DNA of 64,000 nucleotides from Triticum aestivum (lineage: Eukaryota > Streptophyta > Magnoliopsida > Poales > Poaceae). The stretch's first letter is position 1, and the number at the start of each line of letters is the position of its first letter. The stretch lies in NCBI RefSeq assembly GCF_018294505.1, contig NC_057804.1:251264219-251328218 (forward strand), in the 5' to 3' direction. Positions 9,327 through 20,584 of the stretch are shown here, in pieces. The notes beneath the pieces were generated by a model, which worked only from the letters and a program-made list of their open reading frames with translations, was not told the origin of the DNA and ran no database searches. The position numbers and the translations under genes were made by a program.

Positions 9327-12203
9327 AGCATCCCCAAGCTTAATTCCTGCTCGTCCTCGAGTAGGTAAATGATAAAAACAGAATTTTTGATGTGGAATTC
9401 TACCTAGCATAATTCTCAATGTAATTTTCTTTATTGTGGCATGAATGTTCAGATCCAAATGATTCAAAATAAAAGTTCATATTGACATAAGAAATAGTAA
9501 TACTTCAAGCATACTAACTAAGCAATCATGTCTTCTCAAAATAACATGGCTAAAAAAGTTCATCCCTACAAAATCATATAGTTAGGCTATGCTTCATTTT
9601 CGTCACACAAAAATGTTCCCAAATTCTACACCCCCGATGACAAGCCAAGTAATTGGTTCGTACTTAAATAATCTCAAACTTTTCAACTTTCACGCAATAC
9701 ATGAGCGTGAGCCATGGATATAGCACTATGGGTGGAATAGAATATGATAATGGGGATTGTGTGGAGAAGACAAAAAAGGAGAAAGCTTCGCATTCACGAG
9801 GATAATCAATGGGCTATGGAGATGCCCATCAATTGATGTCAACATGACGAGTAGGGATTGCCATGCAACGGATGCACTAGAACTATAAATGAATGCTCAA
9901 CAAAACAAAACTAGTGGGTGTGCATCCAACTTGCTTGCTCACGAAGACCTAGGGCAATTGAGGAAGCCCATCGTAGGAATATACAAGCCAAGTTCTATAA
10001 TGAAAAATTCCCACTAGTATATTAAAGTTACAACCTATGAGACTCACTATATGAAAAATATGGTGCTATTTTGAAGCACAATATATGAGACTCACTACAT
10101 GAAGAACATGGTGCTACTTTGAAGCACAAGTGTGGAAAAAGAGATAGTAACATTGCCCCTTTTATTTATTTATTTCTTTTTCTTTTTTCCCCTTTTTGGG
10201 CCTTTTTTTGGCCTTTCTTTTTTTTCTTTGGGACAATGCTCTAATAATGATGATCATCACACTTTTATTGATTACAACACATGAATTACAACTCAAAACT
10301 AGAACAAGATATGACTCTATATGAATGCCTCCGATGGTGTACCGGGATGGTGCAATGAATCAAGAGTGACATGTATGAAAAAGTATGCATGGTGGCTTTG
10401 ACACAAATACGATGTCAACTACATAATCATGCAATGGAAATATGACAAAAGTAATGTATGTCATGATGATGAACGGAACGGTGGAAAGTTGCATGGCAAT
10501 ATATCTCGGAATGGCTATGGAACTGCCATAATAGGTAGGTATGGTGGCTGTTTTGAGGAAGATATAAGGAGGTTTATGTGTGATAGAGCGTATCATATCA
10601 CGGGGTTTGGATGCACCGGCGAAGTTTGCACCAACTCTCAAGGTGAGAAAGGGCAATGCACGGTACCAAAGAGGCTATCAATGATGGAAAGGTAAAAGTG
10701 TGTATAATCCATGGACACAACATTAGTCAAAAGAACTCATATACTTATTGCAAAAATTTAGAAGTCATCAAAAACCAAGCACTACGCGCATGCTCCTAGA
10801 GGGATAGATTGGTAGGAAAAGACCATCGCTCGTCCTCGACCGCCACTCATAAGGATGCACAAGCCAGGTACACTTCATGTTTCAAATTTGTTACACAACT
10901 TTAACCATACGTGCATGCACCGGGACTTGCTAACTTCAACACAAGCATTCTTTAAATTCATAATCACCCAACTAGCATGACTTTAATATCACTACCTCCA
11001 TATCTCAAAACAATTATCAAGTATCAAATTGATCATAGCATCCAATTCACTTCCTATGATAGTTTTTATTATACCCAACTTGGATGCCTACCATTCCAGG
11101 ACCAATTTTATAACCAAAGCAAATAGCATGATGTTCTAAAAGACTCTCAAAATAATATAAGTGAATCATGAGAGATTAGCAATTTCTACAAAATTAAGCC
11201 ACCGCCATGCTCTAAAAGATATAAGTGAAGCACTAGAGCAAAAACTATCAAGCTCAAAAGGTATAAGTGAAGCACATAGCATATTCTAATAAATTCAATC
11301 AAGTAGGCTTCTCCCAAAAGGTGTGTATAGCAAGGATGATTGTGGAAAACTAAAAAGCAAAGACTAATATAATACACGACGCTCCAAGCAAAACACATAT
11401 CATGTGGCGAATAAAAATAAAGCTCCAAGTAAAGTTACCAATGAACAAAGACGAAAGAGGGGATGCCTTCCCGGGGCATCCCCAAGCTTAGGCTTTTGGC
11501 TATCCTTGAATATCTTGGGGTGCCATGGGAATCCCCAAGCTTACGCTCTTGCCACTCCTTATTCCATAGTGCATCAAAGCTTTACCCAAAACTTGAAAAC
11601 TTCACAACACAAAACTCAACAGGAAATCTTATAAGCTCCGTTAGTGAAACAAAACAAAACCACCACATAAGGTAATGTAATGAACTCATTATTTATTTAT
11701 TTTGCTGTTAAACCTACTGTATTCCAACTTCTCTATGGTTTATAAACTATTTTACTAGACATAGATGCATCAAAATAAGCAAACAACACACGAAAAACAG
11801 AATATGTCAAAAACAAAACAGTCTGTAGCAATCTGTAACTAACGCAAATTTCTGGAACTTTAAAACTCCTACCAAAATAGGAAGTCCTGGAAAAATTGCC
11901 TATTGATCAGTAGCAAAAAATAATTAACGCAAAAGAAAGTTTTTGTGATTTAACAAAACTAATTTCGTGCGTTCAAGGTTTCTGTTTTTCAGCAGAACCA
12001 AATCAACTATCACCATAGGTTATCCTATAGGTTCTACTTGGCACAAACACTAATTAAAACATAAAAACACATCTAAACAGAAGGTAGATGCAAAATTTAT
12101 TACTAAACAGAAACAAAAACAAAAAACACAAATAAAATTGGGTTGCCTTCCAACTAGCACTATCGTTTAACGCCCTTAGCTAGGCTTAAAAGCGAAGATA
12201 GAT
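9327..12203 (-). other. Non-coding internal region of the gypsy element
   Basis: About 2.9 kb lies between the 3' LTR and the gag-protease ORF. I see no credible coding sequence. A strongly pyrimidine-rich plus-strand block (10155-10235, purine-rich on the element's strand) and scattered near-repeats such as GAGACTCACTA..ATGAA(A/G)AA (10035-10110) are present. It occupies the place where pol would be in an autonomous element. Confidence 0.8.
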
Positions 12204-13294
12204 CTAAGTAGTGCCATCTTTGGCACTCAATTCATAAGTAGCTCGCATGATAGATTCATAAGGTAATTTGACTTTATTTATTGGAAAGTTCCCCATGCCT
12301 TTCCTTAATGGAAATTGGAATCTAACATTCCCTTCCTTCATATGAATAATCGCACCAATCGTTCTAAGGAAAGGTCTACCAAGAATAATAGGGCAAGAAA
12401 GATTGCAATCTATATCAAGAACGATAAAATCTACGGGAACCAAATTTCTATTTGCAACAATGAGAACATCATTGATCCTCCCCATTGGCTTTTTAATGGT
12501 CGAATCTGCAAGGTGCAAATTTAAAGAGCAATCATCAAGATCATGGAAACCTAGAATATCACATAAAGTTTTCGGAATCGTGGAAACACTAGCACCCAAA
12601 TCATACCGAGCAAAACACTAATGATATTTAATTATAATCTTTATAGTAGGTTCCCACTCATCATTAACTTTTCTAGGTATAGAAACTTCCAAATTAAGTT
12701 TTTCATCATAAGATTGCATCAAGGATATGTTTGGTAAAAGCTTTATTTTGACTATAAGCATGAGGAGAATTAACAAGGGATTGCAACAAGGAAATACAAC
12801 CTTCTAAAGAGCAATTACCACAATCAAATTCCTTGAAATCCGAGATAGTGGGTTCAATACTATTTAAAGTCATGACCTCTCCAATCCCACTTTACCAAAT
12901 CTAGCATCAAGATCTAAAAACTCCGAATTATTGGGACGCCTTCTAACTAAAGTTGACTCATCTACAGTCCCATCATTATCAAGTTTCATATTGCAAAACA
13001 AAGATCTAATAGGAGACACATCAATAACTTTAAGATCTTCATCATTATTTTCATCTAACTTTTCTGGTTTGGCGGCCATCTTATCGACTAAGGTGGCTTG
13101 CTTATCAGAAGCTTTATGTCTTTATTCATATCATCAAGCTCCTTATTCATAAACCCCAAAAAACCTTTTTGTTCTTTAAGCTCTTTTCTGAAGAAATTAT
13201 TATGCTCAGATTGAAAAGTCATAAAGCTTCTAATGTTCGATTCAATCTCTTCCAACCTTATAAGAAGGAGGTCGGTACTCTTAGGCAAAGCCAT
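12204..13294 (-). pseudogene. Gag-protease ORF of the non-autonomous gypsy element (multiple lesions)
   Basis: It starts at the ATG at 13294 (MALPKSTDLLLIRLEEIE) and matches the plus-strand copy at 3689-4830. The reading is broken: 13294-13088 is one frame, 13079-12870 (KPEKLDENNDEDLKVIDVSP) another, then a TAG (12618-12620) lies seven codons before the protease signature. The retropepsin motif DLGAS (codons at 12588-12602) is kept and the C-terminal part runs open to 12204, ending YELSAKDGTT. This C-terminus shows what the frameshifted plus-strand copy lost. Confidence 0.83.
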
Positions 13295-13493
13295 AAGGAC
13301 AAACAGGAACACAAGCAAACAGAAAAAGGCAAGCGAAAAAGAGAAGAGGAGAAGATTGGGAAAGAGAGGGCGAATAAAACGGCAAGGGTGAAGTGGGGGA
13401 GAGGAAAACGAGAGGCAAATGGCAAATAATGTAAATGCGAGGGAGATAAGTTTGTGATGGGTACTTGGTATGTCTTGACTTGAGCGAAGACCT

Positions 13494-13510
13494 CCCCGGC
13501 AACGGCACCA
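13494..13510 (-). other. Primer-binding site (tRNA-Asp type)
   Basis: On the minus strand it reads TGGTGCCGTTGCCGGGG, one change from the copy at 2165-2181. It lies 11 bp downstream of the 5' LTR boundary at 13522. Confidence 0.83.
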
Positions 13511-13521
13511 GAAATCCTTCT

Positions 13522-15042
13522 TGCTACGTCTTGAGCTTGTGTTGGTTTTCCTTGAAGAGGAAAGGGTGATGCAACAATAGTAGCATAAGTATTTCCCTCA
13601 GTTTTTGAGAACCAAGGTATCAATCCAGTAGGAGGCTCCTCAAAAGTCCCACACACCTAAACAAACAAAGAACTCGCAACCAACGCAATAAAGGGGTTGT
13701 CAATCCCTTCACGGCCACTTGCGAAAGTGAGATCTGATAGAGATAGTATGATAAGATAAATATATTTTTGGTATTTTATAATATAGATGCGAAAAGTAAA
13801 GATGCAAATAAAGGTAGATTGAAAGCTTATATGATAAAAGATAGACCCGGGGGCCATAGGTTTCACTAGTGGCTTCTCTCAAGATAGCATAAGTATTACG
13901 GTGGGTGAACAAATTACTGTCAAGCAATTGATAGAAAAGTGAATAATTATGAGATTATCTAGGCATGATCATGTATATAGGCATCACGTCCGTGACAAGT
14001 AGACCGACTCCTGCCTGCGTCTACTACTATTACTCCACACATCGGCCGCTATCCAACATGCATCTAGAGTATTAAGTTCATAAGAACAGAGTAACGCATT
14101 AAGAAAGATGACATGATGTAGAGGGATAAAGTCAAGCAATATGATATAAACCCCATCCTTTTATCCTTGATGGTAACAATACAATACGTTCCTTGCAACT
14201 CTTTCTGTCACTGGGTAAGGACACCGCAAGATTGAACCCAAAGCTAAGCACTTCTCCCATGGCAAGAAAGATCAATCTAGTAGGCCAAACCAAACTGATA
14301 ATTCGAAGAGACTTGCAAAGATAACTCAATCATACATAAAAGAATTCAGAGAAGATTCAAATATTTCTCATAGATAAACTTGATCATAAACCCACAATTC
14401 ATCGGATCTCGACAAACACACTGCAAAAAGAGTTTACATCGAATAGATCTCCACAAGAGAGGGGGAGAACATTGTATTGAGATCCAAAAAGAGAGAAGAA
14501 GCCATCTAGCTAATAACTATGGACCCGAAGGTCTGTGGTAAACTACTCACAACTCATCGGAGGGGCTATGGTGTTGATGTAGAAGCCCTCCATGGTCGAT
14601 TCCCCCTCCGGCGGAGCGCCGGTGAAGGCTCCAAGATGGGATCTCGCGGATACAGAAGGTTACGGCGGTGGAAAATGTTTTTTGTTGGCTCCCTGGATGT
14701 TTTTGGGGTACGTAGGTATATATAGGAGGAAGAAGTACGTCGGCGCCCTCCTATCTCCTGGCCACCTCGATTGCTTCTTGACTTGCACTCCAAGTCCTCT
14801 AGATCACGTTCGTTCCAAAAATCACGCTCCCGAAGGTTTCATTCCGTTTGGACTCCGTTTGATATTCCTTTTCTTCGAAATACTAAAATAGGCAAAAAAA
14901 TAGCAATACAGTCTGGGCCTTCGGTTAGTAGGTTAGTCCCAAAAATGATATAAATGTGTAAAATAAAGCCCATAAACATCCAAAAGGGGTAATATAATAG
15001 CATGAAACAATCAAAAATTATAGATACATTGGAGACGTATCA
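13522..15042 (-). repeat. 5' LTR of the minus-strand gypsy element
   Basis: It is 1521 bp long. It ends on the plus strand with GACGTATCA at 15042, directly before the target duplication copy ACCGC. Confidence 0.93.
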
Positions 15043-17819
15043 ACCGCCCTCGCCCAACTGCTGGCGAGCAATGAAAATCCGCGGCGAGGTGGCTCGACGC
15101 CGGGGCGGGTGAAAGCAAAGAACCGGCATCGTCTCGAAGGCTACTGCATGCTCTACTCCGACTACTTCGCCGATGCTCCACTTCACGGCGACAAAACATT
15201 TCGGCGCCGTTATCGGATGAGCCGAAAGCTCTTCCTTAGGATTGTGAATTCCATCCGGGAGTTCGACAACTACTTCAAATGCAAGATGGATTGCACCAGC
15301 AAACTTGGATTAACCTCGATCTAGAAGTGCACGATAGCGATGAGGATGCTTGCATACGGAGCTCCCGGTGACTCACAGGACGACTATGGGCGCATGGCCG
15401 AGTCCACCAGCATAGAGTGTTTCTATAAGTTCTGTCGGGCAGTGGTGGTAGTGTTTGGACCGCAATACTTGAGAACACCCAATGCGGAAGATACTGCTCG
15501 GATCCTAGCACAAAATGCAGCAAGAGGATTTCCTGGGATGTTTGGAAGCATCGACTGCATGCATTGGAAATGGAAGAATTTCCCATTTGCTTGGCAGGGG
15601 ATGTACAAAGGCGCCAAAGGCGGTTGCAGTGTGGTACTTGAGGTGGTGCCCACACAGGACCACTGGATTTGGCACTCCTTCTTTGGTATGCCAGGAACTC
15701 ACAATGACATCAACGTGCTGTAGTGCTCTCCTGTCTTTGCAAAGCTTGTTGAAGGTCATTCTCCTCCGGTGAACTTCAAGATCAATGGGCGGCACTACAA
15801 CAAGGGGTACTATCTAGCTGATGGCATCTATCCAAGATGGTCGACATTTGTGAAGACCATCACAAACCCTGTGCCAGGAGGCAAGAACGTCTGATTTGCG
15901 AAGATTCAGGAGGCTTGCAGGAAGGATGTCGAGCGGGCATTTGGTGTGCTCCAATCTCTATTTGCTGTTGTCCGGTACCCCGCTCAGACCTGGTCCAAAG
16001 ATCAAATGTGGGATATCATGACCTGTTGTGTCATCTTGCACAACATGATCATTGAGAGCGAGCATGAAGAGCCAGTGTTTCACACTGAACCATACCACAG
16101 GTAGGGTCATCTTGCCCAAGTTGATCACCAGCTACCGGCAACTTGGACTGCCTACCTCAGTATGCGTCAGGAGATCCGAGACCCACAAGTGCATCATCAA
16201 CTGCAGCAAGATCTGATAGAGCACCTATGGAGGCTCAAGGGCGACGCCGGGCGCGACGTGTGATGAAATATGAGTTTTTATTTGTTGAACTATATAATTT
16301 GTATTAAACTATTTGTTGTTGTACTATTTTGTTGAAGTATTTGATTTTTCTGTGATGAAATATGTGATAAAAAATATATTTATGTTGGTAACTGAACGCC
16401 GAGCCACGACGAACCATGCCGAATATGGGCCTATTCTCGCCCATATGGGACCTTTTCGCCGAAATGGGGCTTGAAAAGTGGGCCAACATCGGCATCTGGG
16501 GGCGAGCTCGGGGAGACGACTGGGCGCAAAACCGCCCCCAGCGCCGAATGTATCACCAGCTCGGCCTCGGGGGGCGATTTTTATGCGTCCGGGGGGGGGG
16601 GGGGCAACAGCTAGAGATGCTCTAAAGTACTAGTAGTGCAGTACTAGGCTATTGTTTCCATTTTACTTATCTTTTTTTACTCGCGGGACTGAATGGCATA
16701 CATGCATGCTACTCTGATTTGGATAGCTTGATGCATTTTATCTCTCAATGAAACACTAGGACGTATCACAACCTAGTTAATTAATTATGGCTTGCCCAAC
16801 ATGGCCGTGTTGCTAGATCTTTAGATTTTAAATTAGGAAATATAAACATGTTTGTGAAATAATTATCAGGAGCAGATCTCGGATCCGTCGGAGCCACGCC
16901 CGGTGGTTCCGAGTTTGTCGAAGCACTATCCGGCAAGTCGTCATCTCCTTGACCATGTCTTGGTAAATGTTTTTCGGGTTATGGGTCATTTCCAAAATTT
17001 TGCATACGAATTAAATATAAATATTTTTCATAAATAAAATGAAATTTGGATCAGGTGGATCCACTGATTTGGCAATTGGACCAGATCAGGTGAAGCATCT
17101 GTATTAAGTAGCAGTGACCCGGGTAGGGTTACAATATAAATAAATATTTGGTGGGTAGGGGAGCTCATGTTGGTGAAAGCAACCAAGGGAGGGTAGGCTT
17201 GGATGGCAGGCTCCTCTACATAGGGTATCACATTAGGACACAACCAACTAGCGCTTACTTCAAAAGCGGCGCAAGTAGCTGCCTCTGCATGGCTGAGAAG
17301 GTGGTTGTAGCTGGGTAGGTACAATCACCCTAGGGCGGGACCATCGGTCAAGGGTCTCGACTCGCGGGCCTTTAGTAAGGCAAGGTGGAAAAGCAGAGGT
17401 AGTGTACGGGCTGGTTAAAGGTTCTGGTTCCTTTGTCTTGTCGTGTGCACGGGTAGCACATGAACGACTTGGACCAAGTGATGCTATGGGCAAAGCAGTA
17501 CACCTCTGATCAGAGTAAATGTGATATCACTCCCAGCTTCCGGGTTTGGAAGTGCGTCGTGTGGGTTTTCGTCTAACACAGGATTTAAGATCCGACGTCG
17601 CTTTGTCTCCTGTAGATTTTATAAATAAAATTTGGTTTTCAACAAAATGGGTTAAGAGAAAATATTTTTACTTACAAAGTATTTTGAGCTAATGGCTCGA
17701 TGGTTGTAGCCGTGGCCGATAAAGTTTTTCCTCTTTAAAGACTCATGCATCCACTTTTCCAGGTGACTTGCGAAGTACGTATTTTATACGTACTCAGTTG
17801 CACTTATGTTGTTTTTCAG

Positions 17820-17953
17820 AACAAGAGAGTTATGAGAACTCTAAGGCGATAGAGAATGGTACTTATGATGAGTCTGGTCATATTAATGACTTCGGTTATT
17901 CTGAAGTGGAGAATGTTTATGAGGAAGTCGACAATCAAGGCTATGAAGAGTAG
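17820..17953 (+). other. Acidic mini-ORF near the end of LTR1
   Basis: After a splice-acceptor-like TTTTTCAG (17812-17819) the sequence reads 44 acidic, tyrosine-containing codons (EQESYENSKAIENG..., then EVENVYEEVDNQGYEE) to a TAG at 17951-17953. The same reading is open in LTR2 (40409-40542) with only a few substitutions. A similar acidic ending (DDDSYYTGGAFYYVQ...) occurs near the end of the unrelated LTRs at 25520-25639 and 33876-33995. The function is unknown; it could be a terminal exon of a spliced LTR transcript. Confidence 0.4.
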
Positions 17954-18192
17954 ATGCCTACCATGGTTGGTCTAGAAGGCTCGTAACTAGAAATGGATGA
18001 CGATCTATCGTCATGGTCGCTTAGTCTTAGTCGACACTTCAGGTGTCAATGTAATACAAGCTTGCCTACTCATGGCAGCTGCACCGTCTTGTATATGATA
18101 CTGTTCTCCTTAACTGATCCTGGCGCAACTCTGAAGTGACGGCTTCCGTTACGCCTGACTTTGTCGGACGTAACAGGGCGTCACGGAAGAGG

Positions 18193-18205
18193 TGGTATCA
18201 GAGCC
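18193..18205 (+). other. Primer-binding site, tandem unit 1 (tRNA-Met)
   Basis: TGGTATCAGAGCC, complementary to the 3' end of initiator tRNA-Met, lies 7 bp after the inferred LTR1 end. It is identical in unit 2 (40782-40794). Confidence 0.9.
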
Positions 18206-18440
18206 ACGCCAAGGAAGCAGTCATGTACTTAGTTAGAGACTGTCCGAGCCCTAGGAAAGATATGTTTGCTCCTTACCTAAAATAAAATAAGAGTTTTCAA
18301 AAAAAAATCATCCCTTCTCAAGTTCTACCTCTCCTATGTATATATACGTTTTGTGTAAAAATATAACTCAAGTCAAGTGAAGATTAAATAATTTAGACCA
18401 CACAATATAACTAACTAAATTCTTAATTGCTTAATGTAGG

Positions 18441-19619
18441 ATGACGAGTGGTAGGTTGTTTGGTATGGGTGCTGAGTATGGTGGTTTTGCTCTGTTCTTG
18501 GTTGAGCTTCTTGGTCTTCTCGGTGTGTTGATTGCACCATACTACACAGTGTTTCACGACCCGTGTTCCACGGGGTACTTAGTCATGGTGCACATTCCTG
18601 AGAGCTTAGATGTCCCTTCTAGGTTCAGTGTTGCATGTTACGACTTTGTTTCAGCACTTCAGGGTGCGGCACGGGATGCCGCTTTACACCTTTTCCATGC
18701 CTACCACCCTTTCCTTGAGTACGTGGGCAGAGGCGAGTGGCCTCATCAGTTAGAGGAGGCAGGGTGTTCGTCTGCACCTACGCCCACTGTCGCTCCTTCG
18801 CCTTTTGCGTCCACTTCCGCTTTCCCTCCACTTCCACCACGTCCTCTTGTCTTACCTCCCACATTTTTACCACCACCAGCTCCGACTGCCGCTCGTCCAC
18901 CTCTGTACCTGACGGTCCCACCCACTCGTGCAGACCGCCCATCTCCTAGAGTCTCAAGGGGTTCCTCCTCTCGAGCAGTGTCACGTCCCTCGACACCGTA
19001 CGAGCGTCCACCTACACCTCAGCTTGTTCAGGACCTGTTAGATCAGGTTGACACTCTTCAGAGGCGCTGCTCCGAGCTCGAGCGGGCGAACAACGAGCTG
19101 TCCTCTGCATTGAGGGGCTACACCCGTCCGGGTATGGCCCTCAACCCTCTTCAGATCGACAGCTCACCTTCCGCCTCTCGAGGCAAGATAGGGTACCCGA
19201 TTGACTAGTGGTCTCTTGTCACCGACGAGCCTTCCTCTCAGGTTCCTCCTACCCTGAGTTCCGTTGTAGTGCCACCACCTACAGAGCACACTCCCCACAC
19301 TCCACCAGGTTCTCCGCCCTCCATCCCTGCTCCATCTTCTCTTGATGGCACCCCCGAGTTTTCAGTGATCGGCGTCACTTACTCAGAGCTTCTAGCACTT
19401 GACTCCCGCCAGGTGTCTTCTCAGCCCATGGAGTACCTTCGTGTCGCTTCTGAGGTCACTCCCTCTGAGCACACTCCTTCTGAGTACCCGCTTAGCACCA
19501 TCAGCGTACCCGAGTCTGATGCTGCTGCACCGAGTGTGTCTCTACCTGCACCGACTTCTGCCCTCGACCCCGACTTGCTCCTCACCGTTTCACCTAGTAC
19601 TCTTGTCAGGGAGGATTGA
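18441..19619 (+). pseudogene. Extra ORF upstream of gag (pre-gag ORF), unit 1
   Basis: From the ATG at 18441 the frame runs 392 codons to TGA at 19617-19619, interrupted only by TAG at 19206-19208. Unit 2 has CAG at that place, so the ancestral frame was open. Residues 1-60 are hydrophobic (LFLVELLGLLGVLIAPYY) followed by GYLVMVHIPESLDV; 60-110 include ALQGAARDAALHLFHAYHPF; 115-200 are rich in Pro/Ser/Thr; 205-235 form a likely coiled coil (LVQDLLDQVDTLQRRCSELE); the C-terminal third is again Pro/Ser-rich and acidic. The start follows CTAACTAAATT...TGTAG, which looks like a branch point and 3' splice site. It is neither gag nor a known enzyme; an RNA- or protein-binding accessory role is only a guess. 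Confidence 0.6.
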
Positions 19620-20584
19620 CTTGCTACCAGTAGTAGTAGTAGTTAGTATTCTGGCAAGGTTGTAGCATCGTGCTAGATAGCTACTCCTCCCAGAGTTAGT
19701 TTCGCCACTTATTAGAGGTTTAGGCAGATGCATGGAGGTTGTCCTTTTGGATCTTGTACATATCTGGAAAGGTCTTGTAGACGTAGCTACCCTTCCAGAG
19801 TTTGCACAGCCGTAGTTAGTCAGACTAGTTCCGACGGACTGATTGGTCGGCAGATATACTTTTGTTCCAGGTACACGTGTAGATAGCTGTGGTAGCCTGA
19901 TGATGCATGACATAGAGTCATATGTGGTGTTGCAACTATGTTATGTGATGTATCCATGTGGACTGGTGGACTTATGCATGTACTAATATTCTATTACTAG
20001 ATGATCTCGTGTGATGCAGGCGCCATGCCTCCATGTTCATTTTTTATATATATTTTTATGCATTCCTAACTCTGTTGAATGGAATATTGTATGTGATGAT
20101 GCTGCTACATTGCTGCTAGTACTTCATAATGACATGTGATGTATGGTAAATTTTATTTGGTGATCTCCTTCACTCAATTACATGCCTTGATACATCACAT
20201 TTTTCCTAGCACTTCATGAGTTCAAATGATGTATGTCCGACACTTGATGCGTATATGCTTTTAGTCATGTACGTGAAGAGCTTGTGTGTGGGCGTGCATG
20301 TGCAAGTGGCTCTATTTTTTTTTACCTTATGATTAATCTCTTGTCTCCGTTATGATAAAAAAATCAATTTGTCTGACTGTATTTATTCTTTGGCCAACAA
20401 CCAGTAAAAAAATCTAGTATGCCTTAAGTGCACTGATTAAAGTGATGCTCAAAGAATAATAAAGGAAGGTAAGCGTGATGCGTACTGTTTGAGCTAAAAT
20501 CTCATCGCTAATTAAACAAATAAAATTATTTTACATAAACTAGCTATCGTAATAACCTATGTCTTGCCCACCAGTTTGGTAGCG
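19620..20584 (+). other. Spacer between pre-gag ORF and gag, unit 1
   Basis: About 1 kb without a credible ORF, conserved with 42272-43271 in unit 2. It begins with a short (TAG)n microsatellite (19629-19647) and is T-rich towards the gag start. It may contain 5' leader or intron sequence. Confidence 0.6.

Larger units (their letters stand above)
7752..15042 (-). mobile_element. Full-length gypsy element, Sabrina/WHAM-like, inserted in the Harbinger transposase
   Basis: Both LTRs and both ends are present. On the minus strand the element starts TGATACGTCTCC (15042) and ends GACGTAGCA (7752). The 5-bp target duplication is GCCGC at 7747-7751 and ACCGC at 15043-15047, one mismatch apart. Removing the element and one duplication copy restores an open codon series in the transposase, so GCCGC is the original. 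The internal region has only a degraded gag-protease ORF (12204-13294) and a long non-coding stretch, with no reverse transcriptase or integrase; it must have moved with enzymes from an autonomous relative. Confidence 0.95.
7656..16263 (+). pseudogene. PIF/Harbinger DDE transposase (interrupted, nonsense-mutated)
   Basis: The ORF begins near ATGGACTCGGATGACGAGG at 7656 (acidic MDSDDEEALATLLEEE), shifts frame at about 7730, is split by the gypsy insertion and resumes at 15048 (LAQLLASNENPRRGG). The DDE nuclease triad is visible: D in [19 protein letters not shown] (about 15550), D in [12 protein letters not shown] (about 15708) and E in [11 protein letters not shown] (about 15930). The frame is otherwise constant but has in-frame TAG at 15322-15324, TAG at 15721-15723, TGA at 15892-15894 and TAG at 16102-16104, before a natural-looking TGA at 16261-16263. 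All four stops are explained by C-to-T or G-to-A transitions, as expected for decay of methylated DNA. The enzyme would cut and paste the element; this copy cannot. Confidence 0.93.
7179..16622 (+). mobile_element. PIF/Harbinger DNA transposon (interrupted)
   Basis: Terminal inverted repeats are GAGCATCTCCAGCCG at 7179 and its imperfect complement ending GAGATGCTC at 16622. The 3-bp duplication TAA flanks it at 7176-7178 and 16623-16625, as expected for PIF/Harbinger. Unoccupied versions of the site exist in LTR2 (TAA at 39158-39160) and LTR3 (49499-49501). It encodes a DDE transposase remnant; I saw no Myb-like second ORF. A gypsy element (7752-15042) with its 5-bp duplication interrupts it; the transposon alone is about 2.15 kb, short for an autonomous member. 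A long G run (16591-16604) lies near the right end. Confidence 0.95.
5572..18185 (+). repeat. LTR1 of the chromovirus array (interrupted by Harbinger)
   Basis: The LTR starts TGTAAGAACC at 5572. Its end at about 18185 is inferred from LTR2, which ends GGGGCATCACA just before the primer site (here CACG instead of CACA). The Harbinger element (7179-16622 plus 3-bp duplication) interrupts it; without it the LTR is about 3.17 kb. Functional-looking parts are a TATA box at 5894, an antisense exon-like block (6780-7170) and an acidic mini-ORF (17820-17953). Confidence 0.85.

Noticed and set aside
10141..10235. T/C-rich tract considered as a poly(A) tail of a LINE or SINE
   Set aside because: No flanking target duplication was found, and the tract lies inside the collinear gypsy interior.
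18193..18205. tRNA-like sequence TGGTATCAGAGCC, also at 25941, 40782 and 63987 (minus)
   Set aside because: Only the short complement of the tRNA-Met 3' end is present, directly beside LTRs; no cloverleaf exists, so these are primer sites and not tRNA genes.
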